Positions 52,785 to 60,807 of a DNA stretch of 64,000 nucleotides are shown in pieces; position 1 is the stretch's first letter, and the number at the start of each line of letters is the position of its first letter. The position numbers were made by a program, and so were the translations under genes. Below the pieces are notes generated by a model. The model ran no database searches and had not been told where the DNA came from. It saw only the letters and a program-made list of their open reading frames with translations. The stretch lies in NCBI GenBank assembly GCA_016793885.1, contig JAEUHE010000133.1, positions 21,662 through 85,661 of the forward strand. The letters are read 5' to 3'. This DNA comes from Verrucomicrobiales bacterium (GTDB lineage Bacteria > Verrucomicrobiota > Verrucomicrobiia > Limisphaerales > UBA11320).

Positions 52785-53969
52785 ATGAACCGGAGAGCAT
52801 TTCTTGCGGGGACCGGCCGTGCGGCACTGGGAGCCGGCGTTGCTTCGATCAGTGCCTGCGCCACCCGCGACCGACGCATGACCCTTTGGGACGCACCCGG
52901 CCATCCGTTTGCTTCCCGGGTCGCACGGCTGATCCCCGAACTGATGAACGAGGCGGAAGTCCCCGGGTGTTCGATGGCTTTGATCAAGGATGGCAGGCCC
53001 TTCTGGCGCCAAGGATTCGGAGTCAAGAGCGTTGCCACCGGTGAGCCGGTTGGCAACGGGGCAGTCTTTGAAGCCGCCTCGATCAGCAAGACTGTTTTCT
53101 CCTACGCGATTCTCAAGTTGGCCGAGCAGGGTGTCATTGGCCTCGATACCCCGTTGACCTCTTATGCCAAGACACCGTTTCTCGAGGGGGACCCACGGCT
53201 TCAGCAGATCACCGCCCGACGAGTGCTCGCCCATACCGCCGGCTTCCAGGATTGGCGATCGAAGAAGGAACCGCTAGCCATTCACTTCGCACCCGGTGAG
53301 GGCTTCCGGTATTCCGGAGAAGGTTACTTTTATCTGCAATCGGTGATGACCCGTCTTGTCGGTCATGAACATTCGGACGAGTGCGCCCGCTTTGAGGCAG
53401 ATCTGGATGTGTGTGCGACCGACATCGACTCGACTCTCAAACAGCGGCTGCTGATGCCGTTCGGCATGATGTCCAGCGCCTACCTGTGGAACGAGGATCT
53501 CAAGCGACATACCGTCTCGCCGCATGATGCGGATGGAAAACCATTTGCCAAGCCCCCTCCGACTGGATCGGCGTCGGCGCGCTATGCGGCTGCCGGCGGG
53601 CTGCACACGACCGCCACCGACTACGCGGCATTCCTGCTGGAAATCGTGAATCCAAAACCGCCTGACGATTATCGGCTCACCCAGGCGAGCCTGGATGAAA
53701 TGGTGCGACCGCAGGTGAAGTTGCCGGCGGATGTGCAGATCGACGGAGCAACCTCCTGGGCTTTGGGCTGGGCGGTCCAGGAACGAGCAACGGGGAATGT
53801 GATCGTTCACTCGGGTGGCCAGGCGGGCTTTCAGTCTTTGACGATGGCGTCCGTGCCCCGCAAGGCGGGCTTCATCCTCTTCACAAACAGCGACAATGGT
53901 TGGAAGCTTTTCCATCACCCGAAGTTCGTCAAATCGATGAACGAACTTCTAGACGGTGAGGTGAACTAA
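52785..53969 (+). CDS. Tat-exported lipoprotein serine hydrolase, class C beta-lactamase-like 2
   Basis: 394 residues from ATG 52785. N-terminus MNRRAFLAGTGRAALGAGVA has a twin-arginine motif (RRAFLAG), and ISAC at 22-25 is a lipobox, so the enzyme is probably exported folded and lipid-anchored at Cys25. SxxK is S99-I-S-K102, Tyr motif YSG in FRYSGEGYFYLQ, third motif HSGG in VIVHSGGQAGFQSL. It is only distantly similar to the hydrolase gene upstream, so the pair is functional rather than a fresh duplication. Substrate unknown; alternatives are D-aminopeptidase or esterase. Confidence 0.9.
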   Translation: MNRRAFLAGTGRAALGAGVASISACATRDRRMTLWDAPGHPFASRVARLIPELMNEAEVPGCSMALIKDGRPFWRQGFGVKSVATGEPVGNGAVFEAASISKTVFSYAILKLAEQGVIGLDTPLTSYAKTPFLEGDPRLQQITARRVLAHTAGFQDWRSKKEPLAIHFAPGEGFRYSGEGYFYLQSVMTRLVGHEHSDECARFEADLDVCATDIDSTLKQRLLMPFGMMSSAYLWNEDLKRHTVSPHDADGKPFAKPPPTGSASARYAAAGGLHTTATDYAAFLLEIVNPKPPDDYRLTQASLDEMVRPQVKLPADVQIDGATSWALGWAVQERATGNVIVHSGGQAGFQSLTMASVPRKAGFILFTNSDNGWKLFHHPKFVKSMNELLDGEVN

Positions 53970-54024
53970 TTTCATAGCCGGAGCAAGGTTTCAATGGATG
54001 GATCTCCATGTGGGGGGGCAGCGC

Positions 54025-54236
54025 GGGTGTGATTATTTCCGGGTGAGGCGGGGAACTATCTAAGGGCGGACCCGATAATCGTTGTGCGCATGGAGTTCCG
54101 CCTTCAGGCGGAAAAGGCGCAGAAATTGGCCCAATAGTATAAGATCTCGCATTTCCATGGTCATCAAACCCGGGGGACCGCCTAAAGGCGGAACTACGTA
54201 CGCAAGACCAAGCCTCACTCGGAGATAATCACCCCC
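54025..54236. repeat. Nested inverted-repeat element before padR
   Basis: Outer arms 54025-54049 and 54212-54236 (GATTATTTCCGGGTGAGGC against GCCTCACTCGGAGATAATC). Inner hairpins GTTCCGCCTTcaGGCGGAA (~54095-54112) and CCGCCTaaaGGCGG (~54178-54192) are also complementary to each other. No gene in 53970-54263. Confidence 0.75.
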
Positions 54237-54263
54237 GTCCAGCACTCTGTTTCACTTGCTCAA

Positions 54264-54292
54264 TTGACATATATCCGCGACGGATATATAGA
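54264..54292 (+). promoter_or_regulatory. Sigma70-type promoter with overlapping PadR-type palindrome
   Basis: TTGACA (54264-54269), 17-bp spacer, TATAGA (54287-54292). The perfect palindrome ATATATCCG-CGA-CGGATATAT (54269-54289) fills the spacer. A dimeric repressor bound here would block RNA polymerase, so PadR autorepression is likely. Confidence 0.8.
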
Positions 54293-54299
54293 TGGGTCC

Positions 54300-54638
54300 G
54301 TGGCTAAAAACTTACCTTATGCGCCCTTAACTCCCGCGGTGTTTCACATCCTCCTCGCCCTCTCGTCTGGGGAGCGGCACGGCTATGGAATTATGAAGCA
54401 AGTGGATTCCGACTCTCAGGGAAAAGTGAAGATGGGACCGGGCACGCTCTACGGTTCGCTCGGCCGGATGATCGAGGCGGGTTTGATTCGCGAGAGCGAC
54501 GAGAAGGTCGATGCGCGATTGGACGATGAGCGGCGTATCTACTATGCAATCACCGGCCTGGGCCAGGTGTCGCTTGCGGCGGAACTGGAGCGGTATACCG
54601 AGGTTGTGGCGCTGGCTCGGAGAAAGCAACTTGTCTAA
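54300..54638 (+). CDS. PadR-family transcriptional repressor
   Basis: 112 residues if started at GTG 54300 (read as MAKNLPYAPLTPAVFHILLA), which is the normal family N-terminus; a longer start at 54264 would sit in the promoter. Transcription from the -10 at 54287 should begin at about 54299, so the message would be leaderless or nearly so. Winged-helix features: TPAVFHILLALSSGERHGYG, IMKQVDSDSQGKVKMGPGTL, YGSLGRMIEAGLIRESDE, RRIYYAITGLGQVSLAAELE. PadR regulators of this type often sit beside ADOP permeases; here the next genes encode membrane proteins of the DUF2975 type. Inducer unknown. Confidence 0.93.
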   Translation: MAKNLPYAPLTPAVFHILLALSSGERHGYGIMKQVDSDSQGKVKMGPGTLYGSLGRMIEAGLIRESDEKVDARLDDERRIYYAITGLGQVSLAAELERYTEVVALARRKQLV

Positions 54639-54653
54639 GAAAACCCTTTGCTT

Positions 54654-55367
54654 ATGGCCATCCAACCTCGCACCCGACGGTATCGGAAATGGTACTCAAA
54701 GCTGTTAAGGCTTTACCCGCAGGCTTATCGAGAGCGATTTAGCCTAGGCATGGAGCAAACGTTCAGCGACCTCTGCCGCGAACGTATTCAAGCGGGACGA
54801 GGGCTTTTCCGACTGGCTCTCTGGGTGTTTCTGGAAACATCGGCGTCCGTTGTCCGGGAGAATACAACCCTTGTGATGAGACGAATTATGAATCGAGGAT
54901 CGACTATTTTTTTAAGGCTGGTCATTTCACTGATCGCCGTTGCCGCTCTGGCGGTGTGCATTTTTCCGCTGCCGCGAATGATCGCCAAGGAAGCAGCCAA
55001 AACACCTGACACCGCTTGGCAGATCTACCTATTCTTAGCCGGAGCGTATCTTCAGGCTGCCCTATTCCTCTTTGCCCTGTTTCAGGCGTTCAAGCTATTA
55101 AGCTACATCGATGCAAACAAGGCGTTCTCGGAGTCATCGGTAAGAGCTCTGCGCCATATCAAGCACTCCGCCATTGGCATCGGTGTTCTCATGGTGACCG
55201 GGGTTGTGTGGGTCTTGGTTCTCTCGGCGGGGACCGGAGATGACAGCGCAGGCCCGGTCATGATGGGATTCATCGGCACGTTTGCCTCCAGCGTGGTGGC
55301 CGCCGTGATGGCGGTTTTGCAGACGCAGGTGCAGAAGGCAATCGAAGCCAAGAAAGCAATTTTATGA
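54654..55367 (+). CDS. DUF2975-type membrane protein with permease-associated N-terminus
   Basis: 237 residues from ATG 54654 (a TTG at 54648 is possible). The first ~60 residues (YSKLLRLYPQAYRERFSLGM, EQTFSDLCRERIQAGRGLFR) are a segment often found at the start of proteins encoded next to PadR/ADOP genes. The rest is DUF2975: helices LRLVISLIAVAALAVCIFPL, YLFLAGAYLQAALFLFALFQ, IGIGVLMVTGVVWVLVLSAG, FIGTFASSVVAAVMAVLQTQ, with the conserved YIDANKAFSESSVRALRHIK. Begins 15 bp after padR, so PadR probably regulates it. The function of DUF2975 is not known. Confidence 0.85.
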   Translation: MAIQPRTRRYRKWYSKLLRLYPQAYRERFSLGMEQTFSDLCRERIQAGRGLFRLALWVFLETSASVVRENTTLVMRRIMNRGSTIFLRLVISLIAVAALAVCIFPLPRMIAKEAAKTPDTAWQIYLFLAGAYLQAALFLFALFQAFKLLSYIDANKAFSESSVRALRHIKHSAIGIGVLMVTGVVWVLVLSAGTGDDSAGPVMMGFIGTFASSVVAAVMAVLQTQVQKAIEAKKAIL

Positions 55368-55438
55368 ACATCTGGATGGTATCCCCAGCGATGGTCACGT
55401 TGACGATGTTCACGACGGTGGACACCCGGGACAACTGA
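55364..55438 (+). other. Small overlapping reading frame (24 codons)
   Basis: ATG 55364 overlaps the DUF2975 stop codon (ATGA) and the frame stops 5 bp before the next gene. The peptide starts MNIWMVSPAMVTLTMFTTVD. No family is recognised; it may be a translational link between the two membrane genes or simply non-coding. Confidence 0.3.
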
Positions 55439-55443
55439 ACGCT

Positions 55444-55653
55444 ATGAACGAAGAATCAACTGCCTTCCTAGGGTTTGTGAAATGCGCCTCGATCACGGTC
55501 ATCGTTCTGATGGTGGTAGTAATTGTGAGCTTGATGGTCACCTCCCGCGGAAAAGGAGAGGACATCACGGGCATCGTAGCGCCGGCCTTGCTGATCACAT
55601 TAATCGCGGGCGTCATCGCCATAATCACGACGATTCTTCTGAGGCGTCTATAA
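55444..55653 (+). CDS. Truncated DUF2975-like membrane protein
   Basis: 69 residues with two membrane helices (ASITVIVLMVVVIVSLMVTS and IVAPALLITLIAGVIAIITT). It resembles the C-terminal half of the DUF2975 protein just upstream (SAIGIGVLMVTGVVWVLVLS, then DDSAGPVMMGFIGTFASSVV), including the acidic loop before the last helix (GEDITG against GDDSAG). It may be a partial duplicate or the remains of a second DUF2975 gene. It could still be made as a small membrane protein. Confidence 0.6.
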   Translation: MNEESTAFLGFVKCASITVIVLMVVVIVSLMVTSRGKGEDITGIVAPALLITLIAGVIAIITTILLRRL

Positions 55654-55689
55654 GGGGGAGCAAGCGCGCTCTCAACTCAGCGTAGCACT

Positions 55690-55818
55690 GGATGGCCCGC
55701 TAAACACACCAACCACGCGAAAGTGTTGAAGGCCAGAACAGGTCCCTTTTTGGGATCGGCAATCGGCCTCTGCAACGTTCTTTAGTTTCGCGTCCTTGGC
55801 GTGTTTAGCGGGCCATCC
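55690..55818. repeat. Inverted-arm intergenic element (GGATGGCCCGCTAAA arms)
   Basis: Left arm 55690-55720 (GGATGGCCCGCTAAACACAC, then ACCACGCGAA) and right arm 55786-55818 (TTCGCGTCCTTGG, then GTGTTTAGCGGGCCATCC). Core ~65 bp. No gene. Confidence 0.8.
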
Positions 55819-56108
55819 GTTTTCCTTCTTTAGTTTACCGTTTCCGACCAACTCGGGTCCTCGCCGGGGCAGCTTTTGGTCTTGATAGGAGCCTCGGGCC
55901 ATAGTGGGCTCGACGAGATCGGAACTATAAACTCAATCGGATCGATCCTCGATCAAGTCCCTCCCTACCGCCGTGACGATACGGGTAAGGGCGTCGTCGT
56001 GGAGACCCCAGGTGTGACGAACGCCTGGTGGCCCTCCCTTGCTGCCAGGTTCATAGCCCCGATTCACGTCCGTTTTTCGGAGGTGTCCCCTCTCCATGAA
56101 CTCTTTCC

Positions 56109-56204
56109 TCTCCGCGCTCTCCGCGCCTCCGCGAGAGATTCCGGCAGTCCTTCCGAGTCAGGGGAGGGATCTTTTCTCGCGGAGGCGCGGAGAGCGCGGA
56201 GGAG
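56109..56204. repeat. Inverted-arm intergenic element (CTCCGCG words)
   Basis: Left arm 56109-56138 and right arm 56175-56204 are near-perfect complements built from CTCCGCG words; the core is ~36 bp. The rest of 55819-56275 has no convincing gene: one open frame crosses the element and has no protein-like features. Confidence 0.8.
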
Positions 56205-56275
56205 CACTAAATGAGTGAGACCTTAGGAGGTTCAAAACCGGACTCACGCCCGGTGGGGATAAGTCCGACAGGCCG

Positions 56276-57808
56276 CTAGTCTACGATTGAATTGCTGACA
56301 AACGCCAGGCGCTTGCTATCGGGCGACCACGACGGGACGTTGAGGGTGCCTTGACCGCCATAGACGTAGGCGATCACTTTCGGCGTGCCTCCCGCAACGG
56401 GCATGAGACGAAGTGTGACTTGTTTATAGTAAGGATGGTCGGTCGGCGATACGTCCTTGGAGAAACTGAGAAACGCAATCCACTTTCCATCGGGCGAAAT
56501 GTGCGGGAACCAGTTATTCAACTCATCCTTCGTGAGTTGCTCCGGCTCACTGCCATCAGGCTTCATGCGCCAGAGCTGCATCGTGCCACTGCGCGTGGAG
56601 TTAAAGTAGATGTAATTCCCGTCCGGCGTAAACTCCGGGCCGTCGTCCAGCGCCCGGACGTTTGTCAGCCTGATTTCCTCTCCACTCCCATCGGCCGCGC
56701 GTTTGTAGATGTCATACTCTTCGTTTCGGCCGCCAGTATAGACGAGCCATTTGCCATCGGGCGACCAGCCATGCAGGTACGAAGGCGTTAACGGGGTGAT
56801 GAGTTTGGGCGTGCCGCCTGTGACCGGAACGGTGAAGACCGCCGAACGTCCGCCGAGGTTGGTGGCGTGATGGCTGATGCCCAGCATCGTGCCGTCGAAG
56901 GAGAGGACGTGATCATTGTTGTTGCGCGTGGCAAAGTCCGTGGGGATGAGGGTGGCTTGTCGCGTCGCCAGGTCGAAGCGATGGAGGCGTCCGCGATGGG
57001 CCGCATCCCGTCCGCTGGTGTTGTAAATCAGCGCCTTCCCATCGGTCGTCCAGTTCGGGGCTTCGAAAGGCTGAGCGGCGCTGTGAACCAGCTCGCGGCG
57101 GCCGGTGGTCACGTCGAGGATCTCCAGGTGGCTTCCGATGTAATCGCGATATGGCACGAAGCTGGCCGGAGCCGGTCGGATGAGTCGCACATCGCGGAAA
57201 TGTGCCTTCTCCACTACATTGGAATTGTGCGAGCAGAGAAATAACCCGGCGTAGACGTCGTCACCCAGCGCCAAGTTGGTCTGGCAGGTCACGAGCGGAT
57301 CCCCGAAGCGCGCCGCTGAGAAAATGTAGTCCGTGCCCCGGCGCTCAAGCTGGAGGAAATCCGGCGCATTGGCCGACGACTTCACTTGGTCCGTGATCCC
57401 ACCCTTGATTCGGCGGAACTGAAGCGACGTCAGGCCGTCGCCATGAACCGTCGCATCGGCGTAGGCCGAGTCGGGGTCGAGACTGCTTCGTACGATCCAG
57501 CCCAGCTTGCGATGTGGATCGACCCCCTGGCCGATGAACTCGACGCGCGCCTGCAGTATGAAATCGCCCTCCAGCTTCTTCCATAAGAAGTGGAACTCAT
57601 CGCGTTGACCCCACATGTTGAAACCGGCGGCGCTCACCGTGTAATCCTGCGCCGCCGCATCGTAAGCGGCACTTCCAGCGAGCTTCGGCGAGCCAACATC
57701 CCCATGCCCCTCAAACTGGCCGAGGGAAGCGGCGGTAGCGGATGTCGCCAAGGAGATCAGGAGCAGGCCTCGTAGAAGATCACGAATGAGAAGGGTCATG
57801 GTTTTCAT
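56276..57808 (-). CDS. Secreted TolB-like beta-propeller protein with N-terminal lectin-like domain
   Basis: I start at 57808 (MKTMTLLIRDLLRGLLLISL), which gives a signal peptide ending ATSATAA; the frame is open further upstream to 57910. 510 residues. Residues ~30-205 look like a concanavalin/DUF1349-type jelly roll (FHFLWKKLEGDFILQARVEF, DPHRKLGWIVRSSLDPDSAY, AGLFLCSHNSNVVEKAHFRD). Residues ~215-510 are PD40/TolB propeller blades (PNWTTDGKALIYNTSG, GWSPDGKWLVYTGGRNEEYD, EFTPDGNYIYFNSTRSGTMQ, HISPDGKWIAFLSFSKD, SWSPDSKRLAFVSN). No protease domain is attached. It probably binds ligands or proteins outside the cytoplasm. It is divergent from the second permease locus. Confidence 0.88.
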   Translation of the reverse strand: MKTMTLLIRDLLRGLLLISLATSATAASLGQFEGHGDVGSPKLAGSAAYDAAAQDYTVSAAGFNMWGQRDEFHFLWKKLEGDFILQARVEFIGQGVDPHRKLGWIVRSSLDPDSAYADATVHGDGLTSLQFRRIKGGITDQVKSSANAPDFLQLERRGTDYIFSAARFGDPLVTCQTNLALGDDVYAGLFLCSHNSNVVEKAHFRDVRLIRPAPASFVPYRDYIGSHLEILDVTTGRRELVHSAAQPFEAPNWTTDGKALIYNTSGRDAAHRGRLHRFDLATRQATLIPTDFATRNNNDHVLSFDGTMLGISHHATNLGGRSAVFTVPVTGGTPKLITPLTPSYLHGWSPDGKWLVYTGGRNEEYDIYKRAADGSGEEIRLTNVRALDDGPEFTPDGNYIYFNSTRSGTMQLWRMKPDGSEPEQLTKDELNNWFPHISPDGKWIAFLSFSKDVSPTDHPYYKQVTLRLMPVAGGTPKVIAYVYGGQGTLNVPSWSPDSKRLAFVSNSIVD

Positions 57809-57975
57809 GTCGCCGGTTGGGGTCGGGTGATTTGAGGTCATGGGATGCTGAGTGATGATTTGCTCCGGGGATGATGGACTTGATCTAACCTGCCTGTCCG
57901 GCACTCGCAATCACTCTTTTGAGATCTCCGCTCTGCCTGGGTGGCCATTTTCTCCCTCCCCGGTCCTGACGGGGG

Positions 57976-58013
57976 GTCCCATTACCGGGACGCGCGAATC
58001 CCAAAAGCGGGAC
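57976..58013. promoter_or_regulatory. Paired GTCCC-N6-GGGAC palindromes (upstream activator sites), locus 2
   Basis: GTCCCATTACCGGGAC (57976-57991) and ATCCCAAAAGCGGGAC (57998-58013), start-to-start 22 bp, about 93 bp before the sigma54 promoter. Motif and spacing are the same as at 26000-26037. Confidence 0.8.
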
Positions 58014-58105
58014 GAAGGTCATCTCCAATGCTCGTGGAAGATCATTCCTGTCGTCCATCTCTACGCTGGGGTGTAGGTTTGTCATGCGTGTCATAGCCCA
58101 ACTGT

Positions 58106-58122
58106 TTTGGCACAATCCTTGC
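58106..58122 (+). promoter_or_regulatory. Sigma54 (-24/-12) promoter of the second permease locus
   Basis: TTGGCACAATCCTTGCA, a near-perfect consensus, GG 58108-58109 and GC 58120-58121. The leader to the permease start at 58289 is ~165 nt and contains a heptamer inverted-array element. Confidence 0.87.
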
Positions 58123-58148
58123 AGCGGTCGGTGGCATTGCTGGCGTTG

Positions 58149-58279
58149 AGAGTGACGAGTGACGAGTGACGAGTGACGAGTGATAAGTTCCGACAGACAC
58201 CAATTAACAGAAAGAAATCTACACTCCCGTGCTCCAACTCATCACTCATCACTCGTCACTCGTCACTGGTTATTTATAA
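58149..58279. repeat. Heptamer inverted-array element 12 (GTGACGA type)
   Basis: Left array 58149-58184 (four GTGACGA, then GTGATAA), right array 58238-58268 (TCATCAC/TCGTCAC units), core ~50 bp not similar to the other cores. It lies within the transcribed leader of permease 6. Confidence 0.85.
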
Positions 58280-58288
58280 CTTCCCCCC

Positions 58289-60691
58289 ATGAACAACCTC
58301 CGCTTCGCTGTTCGTCAGCTGACCAAGAATCCCGGATTTGCGGTGGTGGCGATTGTTACCTTGGCGCTTGGGATCGGCACCTGCACGGTGATGTTCAGCG
58401 TCGTCAATGCAGTCTTACTGCGGCCCCTCCCGTTCCGCGAACCCGAACAACTGGTGTGGATCGAAAACGTGTTTAGTGGGGGAGGACTTTCGGCACGAAC
58501 TTCGCGAGCTGACACCTTTCTGGCCTGGCGCGAGCAAAGCAGGAGCTTCGAGTCCTTGGCCGCCTATTTCGCCTTCTCCGACTACACTCGTCTGACCTTG
58601 ACCGACTCCCGAGATCCTGAGCGGCTGCGTAGTGTTGCGGTGTCAGATAATTTTCTGCCCACCTTGGGGATCATCCCTCTTCACGGTCGAAACTTCAGCG
58701 CGGAGGAATGCCGGTTCAACGCTCCCGCGACCTTGCTTCTGACCCACGACTATTGGCTACGTCGCTTCGGTGGCGATCCTAACGTCGTTAACCGAAACAT
58801 CTCGGTGAACCAGAAGCCATGCACGATCGTAGGCGTCCTTCCGCGAAGCTTTGACTTTTCGGGCACCTTCACGCCCGGAAGCCCCGTGGATGTCATCACT
58901 CCCTTTCCTCTAACCCCCGAAACGGCCCGCTACGGCAACACCGTGTTCGGCATCGGCCGCCTCAAGGAAGGCGCCACGCTCGACCAAGCCCAGAAGGAGC
59001 TCACGGTGATCAGCGAAAGTCTCTATGACACGATCAAAGGCGCGGGAAAGTTCGGCGCCAAGGTGCGAACTCTGGACACCGCGCTTCGCGGACAGTTTCG
59101 GACCCCTTTCTGGATTCTGGGCGCGGCGGTCTGTTGCGTGTTGGCCATTGCTTGCGTGAATCTTTCCAACCTGCTTTTGGCGCGCATGAACTCACGCCGT
59201 CAGGAGTCCGCTGTGCGGGTCGTGTTGGGAGCCAGCCGCTGGCATCTGATCCAGCAGGCCCTCACGGAGAGCCTCGTCCTGGCGGTGGCGGGATCCGCGA
59301 TCGCCGTGCCCTGCGCGGTTTGGGCCACCGGGGCTCTCTCACGCATGCAAACGTTTGGGGTGCCACTGTTGCGTAACGCCTCGATCGATCCAGCCGCGCT
59401 GGGAATCACCATTGGACTGACCACTCTAACCGGTTTGGCTTGCGGTTTGCTGCCGGCGCTCGCGATCGCGCTCCGGTCAGGCAGCAATCCGTCATCGGAC
59501 GCCACTCATCAACGTAGTGCGGGACGCTCCGCCGTGTCCGCTCGGGGCGTCCTGGTGGTGACCGAGGTCGCGCTCGCCTGCATTTTGCTGGTGGGGGCCG
59601 GCTTGCTGATCCGAAGCTTCAACGCCGTTATGCAGGTCAAGCTTGGCTTTCAACCTCAGCAGGCGTTGGCGTGGCGAATCGAGCCCTCCAGGTCGTTCAA
59701 GGACGGAGTTGAGGTGGACCGGTATCTGGCCGGATTGGCTCAAGGCGTTCTGGCCATTCCAGGTGTGGAGTCCGTCGGGTTCAGCGACACGCTGCCGCTG
59801 GGACGGAATCGGTCCTGGGGGGCCGGTGCGGTGGGAGCGAAGTATGCCGATGGGCAATACCCCACGGCCTTTCCTCGTTTGGTAGACCCGAACTATTTCA
59901 AGGCGCTTCAGATCCCTTTGATCGCGGGTCGCTACCTGGAGGAACGGTATGATCCCAAGGCGGAAAAGTCGGTGGTCATCAATGAAAACCTCGCCCGACG
60001 ACTTTGGCCGGGCCAGGATCCTCTCGGCCAGAAAATTCGGGTCAATGGGAGCTCGACGGTGGTCGGAGTGGTGGCGAATGTGCGTCACAGCACGCTGGAG
60101 AACGATGCCGGGAACGAGATGTATCTGGACTGCCGACAATGCGACGATTGGAGTACGCTCGAGATGGTCGTGCGCACCCGTCGCCCCGCGCAAACGATCG
60201 CGACGGACGTGCGCACCGCCCTTACGTCCTTTGATCGCGATCTCCCCACCGCCAGCTTTTACCCGCTCCAACGTCTGATCGACGACGCGGTGGGGCCGCG
60301 CGAGCTGATCACCCGCCTGCTGGGCTACTTCTCGGCATTGGCGTTGATCCTGGCGGCCGTGGGGCTCTATGGGGTGATCGCCTACTCCGTGAGCCAACGC
60401 ACCCAGGAAATCGGCATTCGCATGGCGATTGGGGCTCAGCGGGAGGAAATTCTGCGACTGATGTTGCGAGGAGGGCTTAAGTTTGTCCTGCTGGGAATCG
60501 TGGCGGGAATGCTCGGATCCGTCGCTCTCGCTGGACTGATGCGAAGCCTCGTCTTCGGTGTGAGCACTCACGATCCGTTGGTCTTCGTGATCAACGCAGC
60601 GCTGCTGCTGTTGGTCGCCGGTGCCGCCTGCTTGATTCCCGCCCTCCGAGCCACGCGCACCGATCCCATGGTGGCGTTGAGGGTGGAGTGA
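58289..60691 (+). CDS. MacB/FtsX-type (ADOP-like) permease 6
   Basis: 800 residues, start MNNLRFAVRQLTKNPGFAVV. All ADOP blocks are present: [20 protein letters not shown], first FtsX ILGAAVCCVLAIACVNLSNL with NSRRQESAVRVVLGASRWHL, fourth helix EVALACILLVGAGLLIRSFN, last block LILAAVGLYGVIAYSVSQRT with EIGIRMAIGAQREEILRLML, ending PALRATRTDPMVALRVE. It is the first gene behind the second sigma54 promoter. No ATPase gene is close, so it must use an ATPase from elsewhere, possibly those at 29.7-31.5 kb that appear to share its regulator. Confidence 0.93.
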   Translation: MNNLRFAVRQLTKNPGFAVVAIVTLALGIGTCTVMFSVVNAVLLRPLPFREPEQLVWIENVFSGGGLSARTSRADTFLAWREQSRSFESLAAYFAFSDYTRLTLTDSRDPERLRSVAVSDNFLPTLGIIPLHGRNFSAEECRFNAPATLLLTHDYWLRRFGGDPNVVNRNISVNQKPCTIVGVLPRSFDFSGTFTPGSPVDVITPFPLTPETARYGNTVFGIGRLKEGATLDQAQKELTVISESLYDTIKGAGKFGAKVRTLDTALRGQFRTPFWILGAAVCCVLAIACVNLSNLLLARMNSRRQESAVRVVLGASRWHLIQQALTESLVLAVAGSAIAVPCAVWATGALSRMQTFGVPLLRNASIDPAALGITIGLTTLTGLACGLLPALAIALRSGSNPSSDATHQRSAGRSAVSARGVLVVTEVALACILLVGAGLLIRSFNAVMQVKLGFQPQQALAWRIEPSRSFKDGVEVDRYLAGLAQGVLAIPGVESVGFSDTLPLGRNRSWGAGAVGAKYADGQYPTAFPRLVDPNYFKALQIPLIAGRYLEERYDPKAEKSVVINENLARRLWPGQDPLGQKIRVNGSSTVVGVVANVRHSTLENDAGNEMYLDCRQCDDWSTLEMVVRTRRPAQTIATDVRTALTSFDRDLPTASFYPLQRLIDDAVGPRELITRLLGYFSALALILAAVGLYGVIAYSVSQRTQEIGIRMAIGAQREEILRLMLRGGLKFVLLGIVAGMLGSVALAGLMRSLVFGVSTHDPLVFVINAALLLLVAGAACLIPALRATRTDPMVALRVE

Positions 60692-60693
60692 AG

Positions 60694-60802
60694 GGAAGTG
60701 ATGCGTGATGAGTGATGAGTGACGAGTGAAAAATAGCAACTAACCACTATGATCTATCCCCCTCCTCCAGCTCATCACTCGTCACTCATCACTCATCACT
60801 TC
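60694..60802. repeat. Heptamer inverted-array element 13 (GTGATGA type)
   Basis: Left array about 60697-60730, right array 60772-60800, core ~40 bp. Lies between permeases 6 and 7. Confidence 0.85.
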
Positions 60803-60807
60803 CACCA

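Noticed and set aside
55876..56214. Small open frame between the DUF2975 and TolB-like genes
   Set aside because: It crosses an inverted-repeat element and has no protein-like composition or family match.
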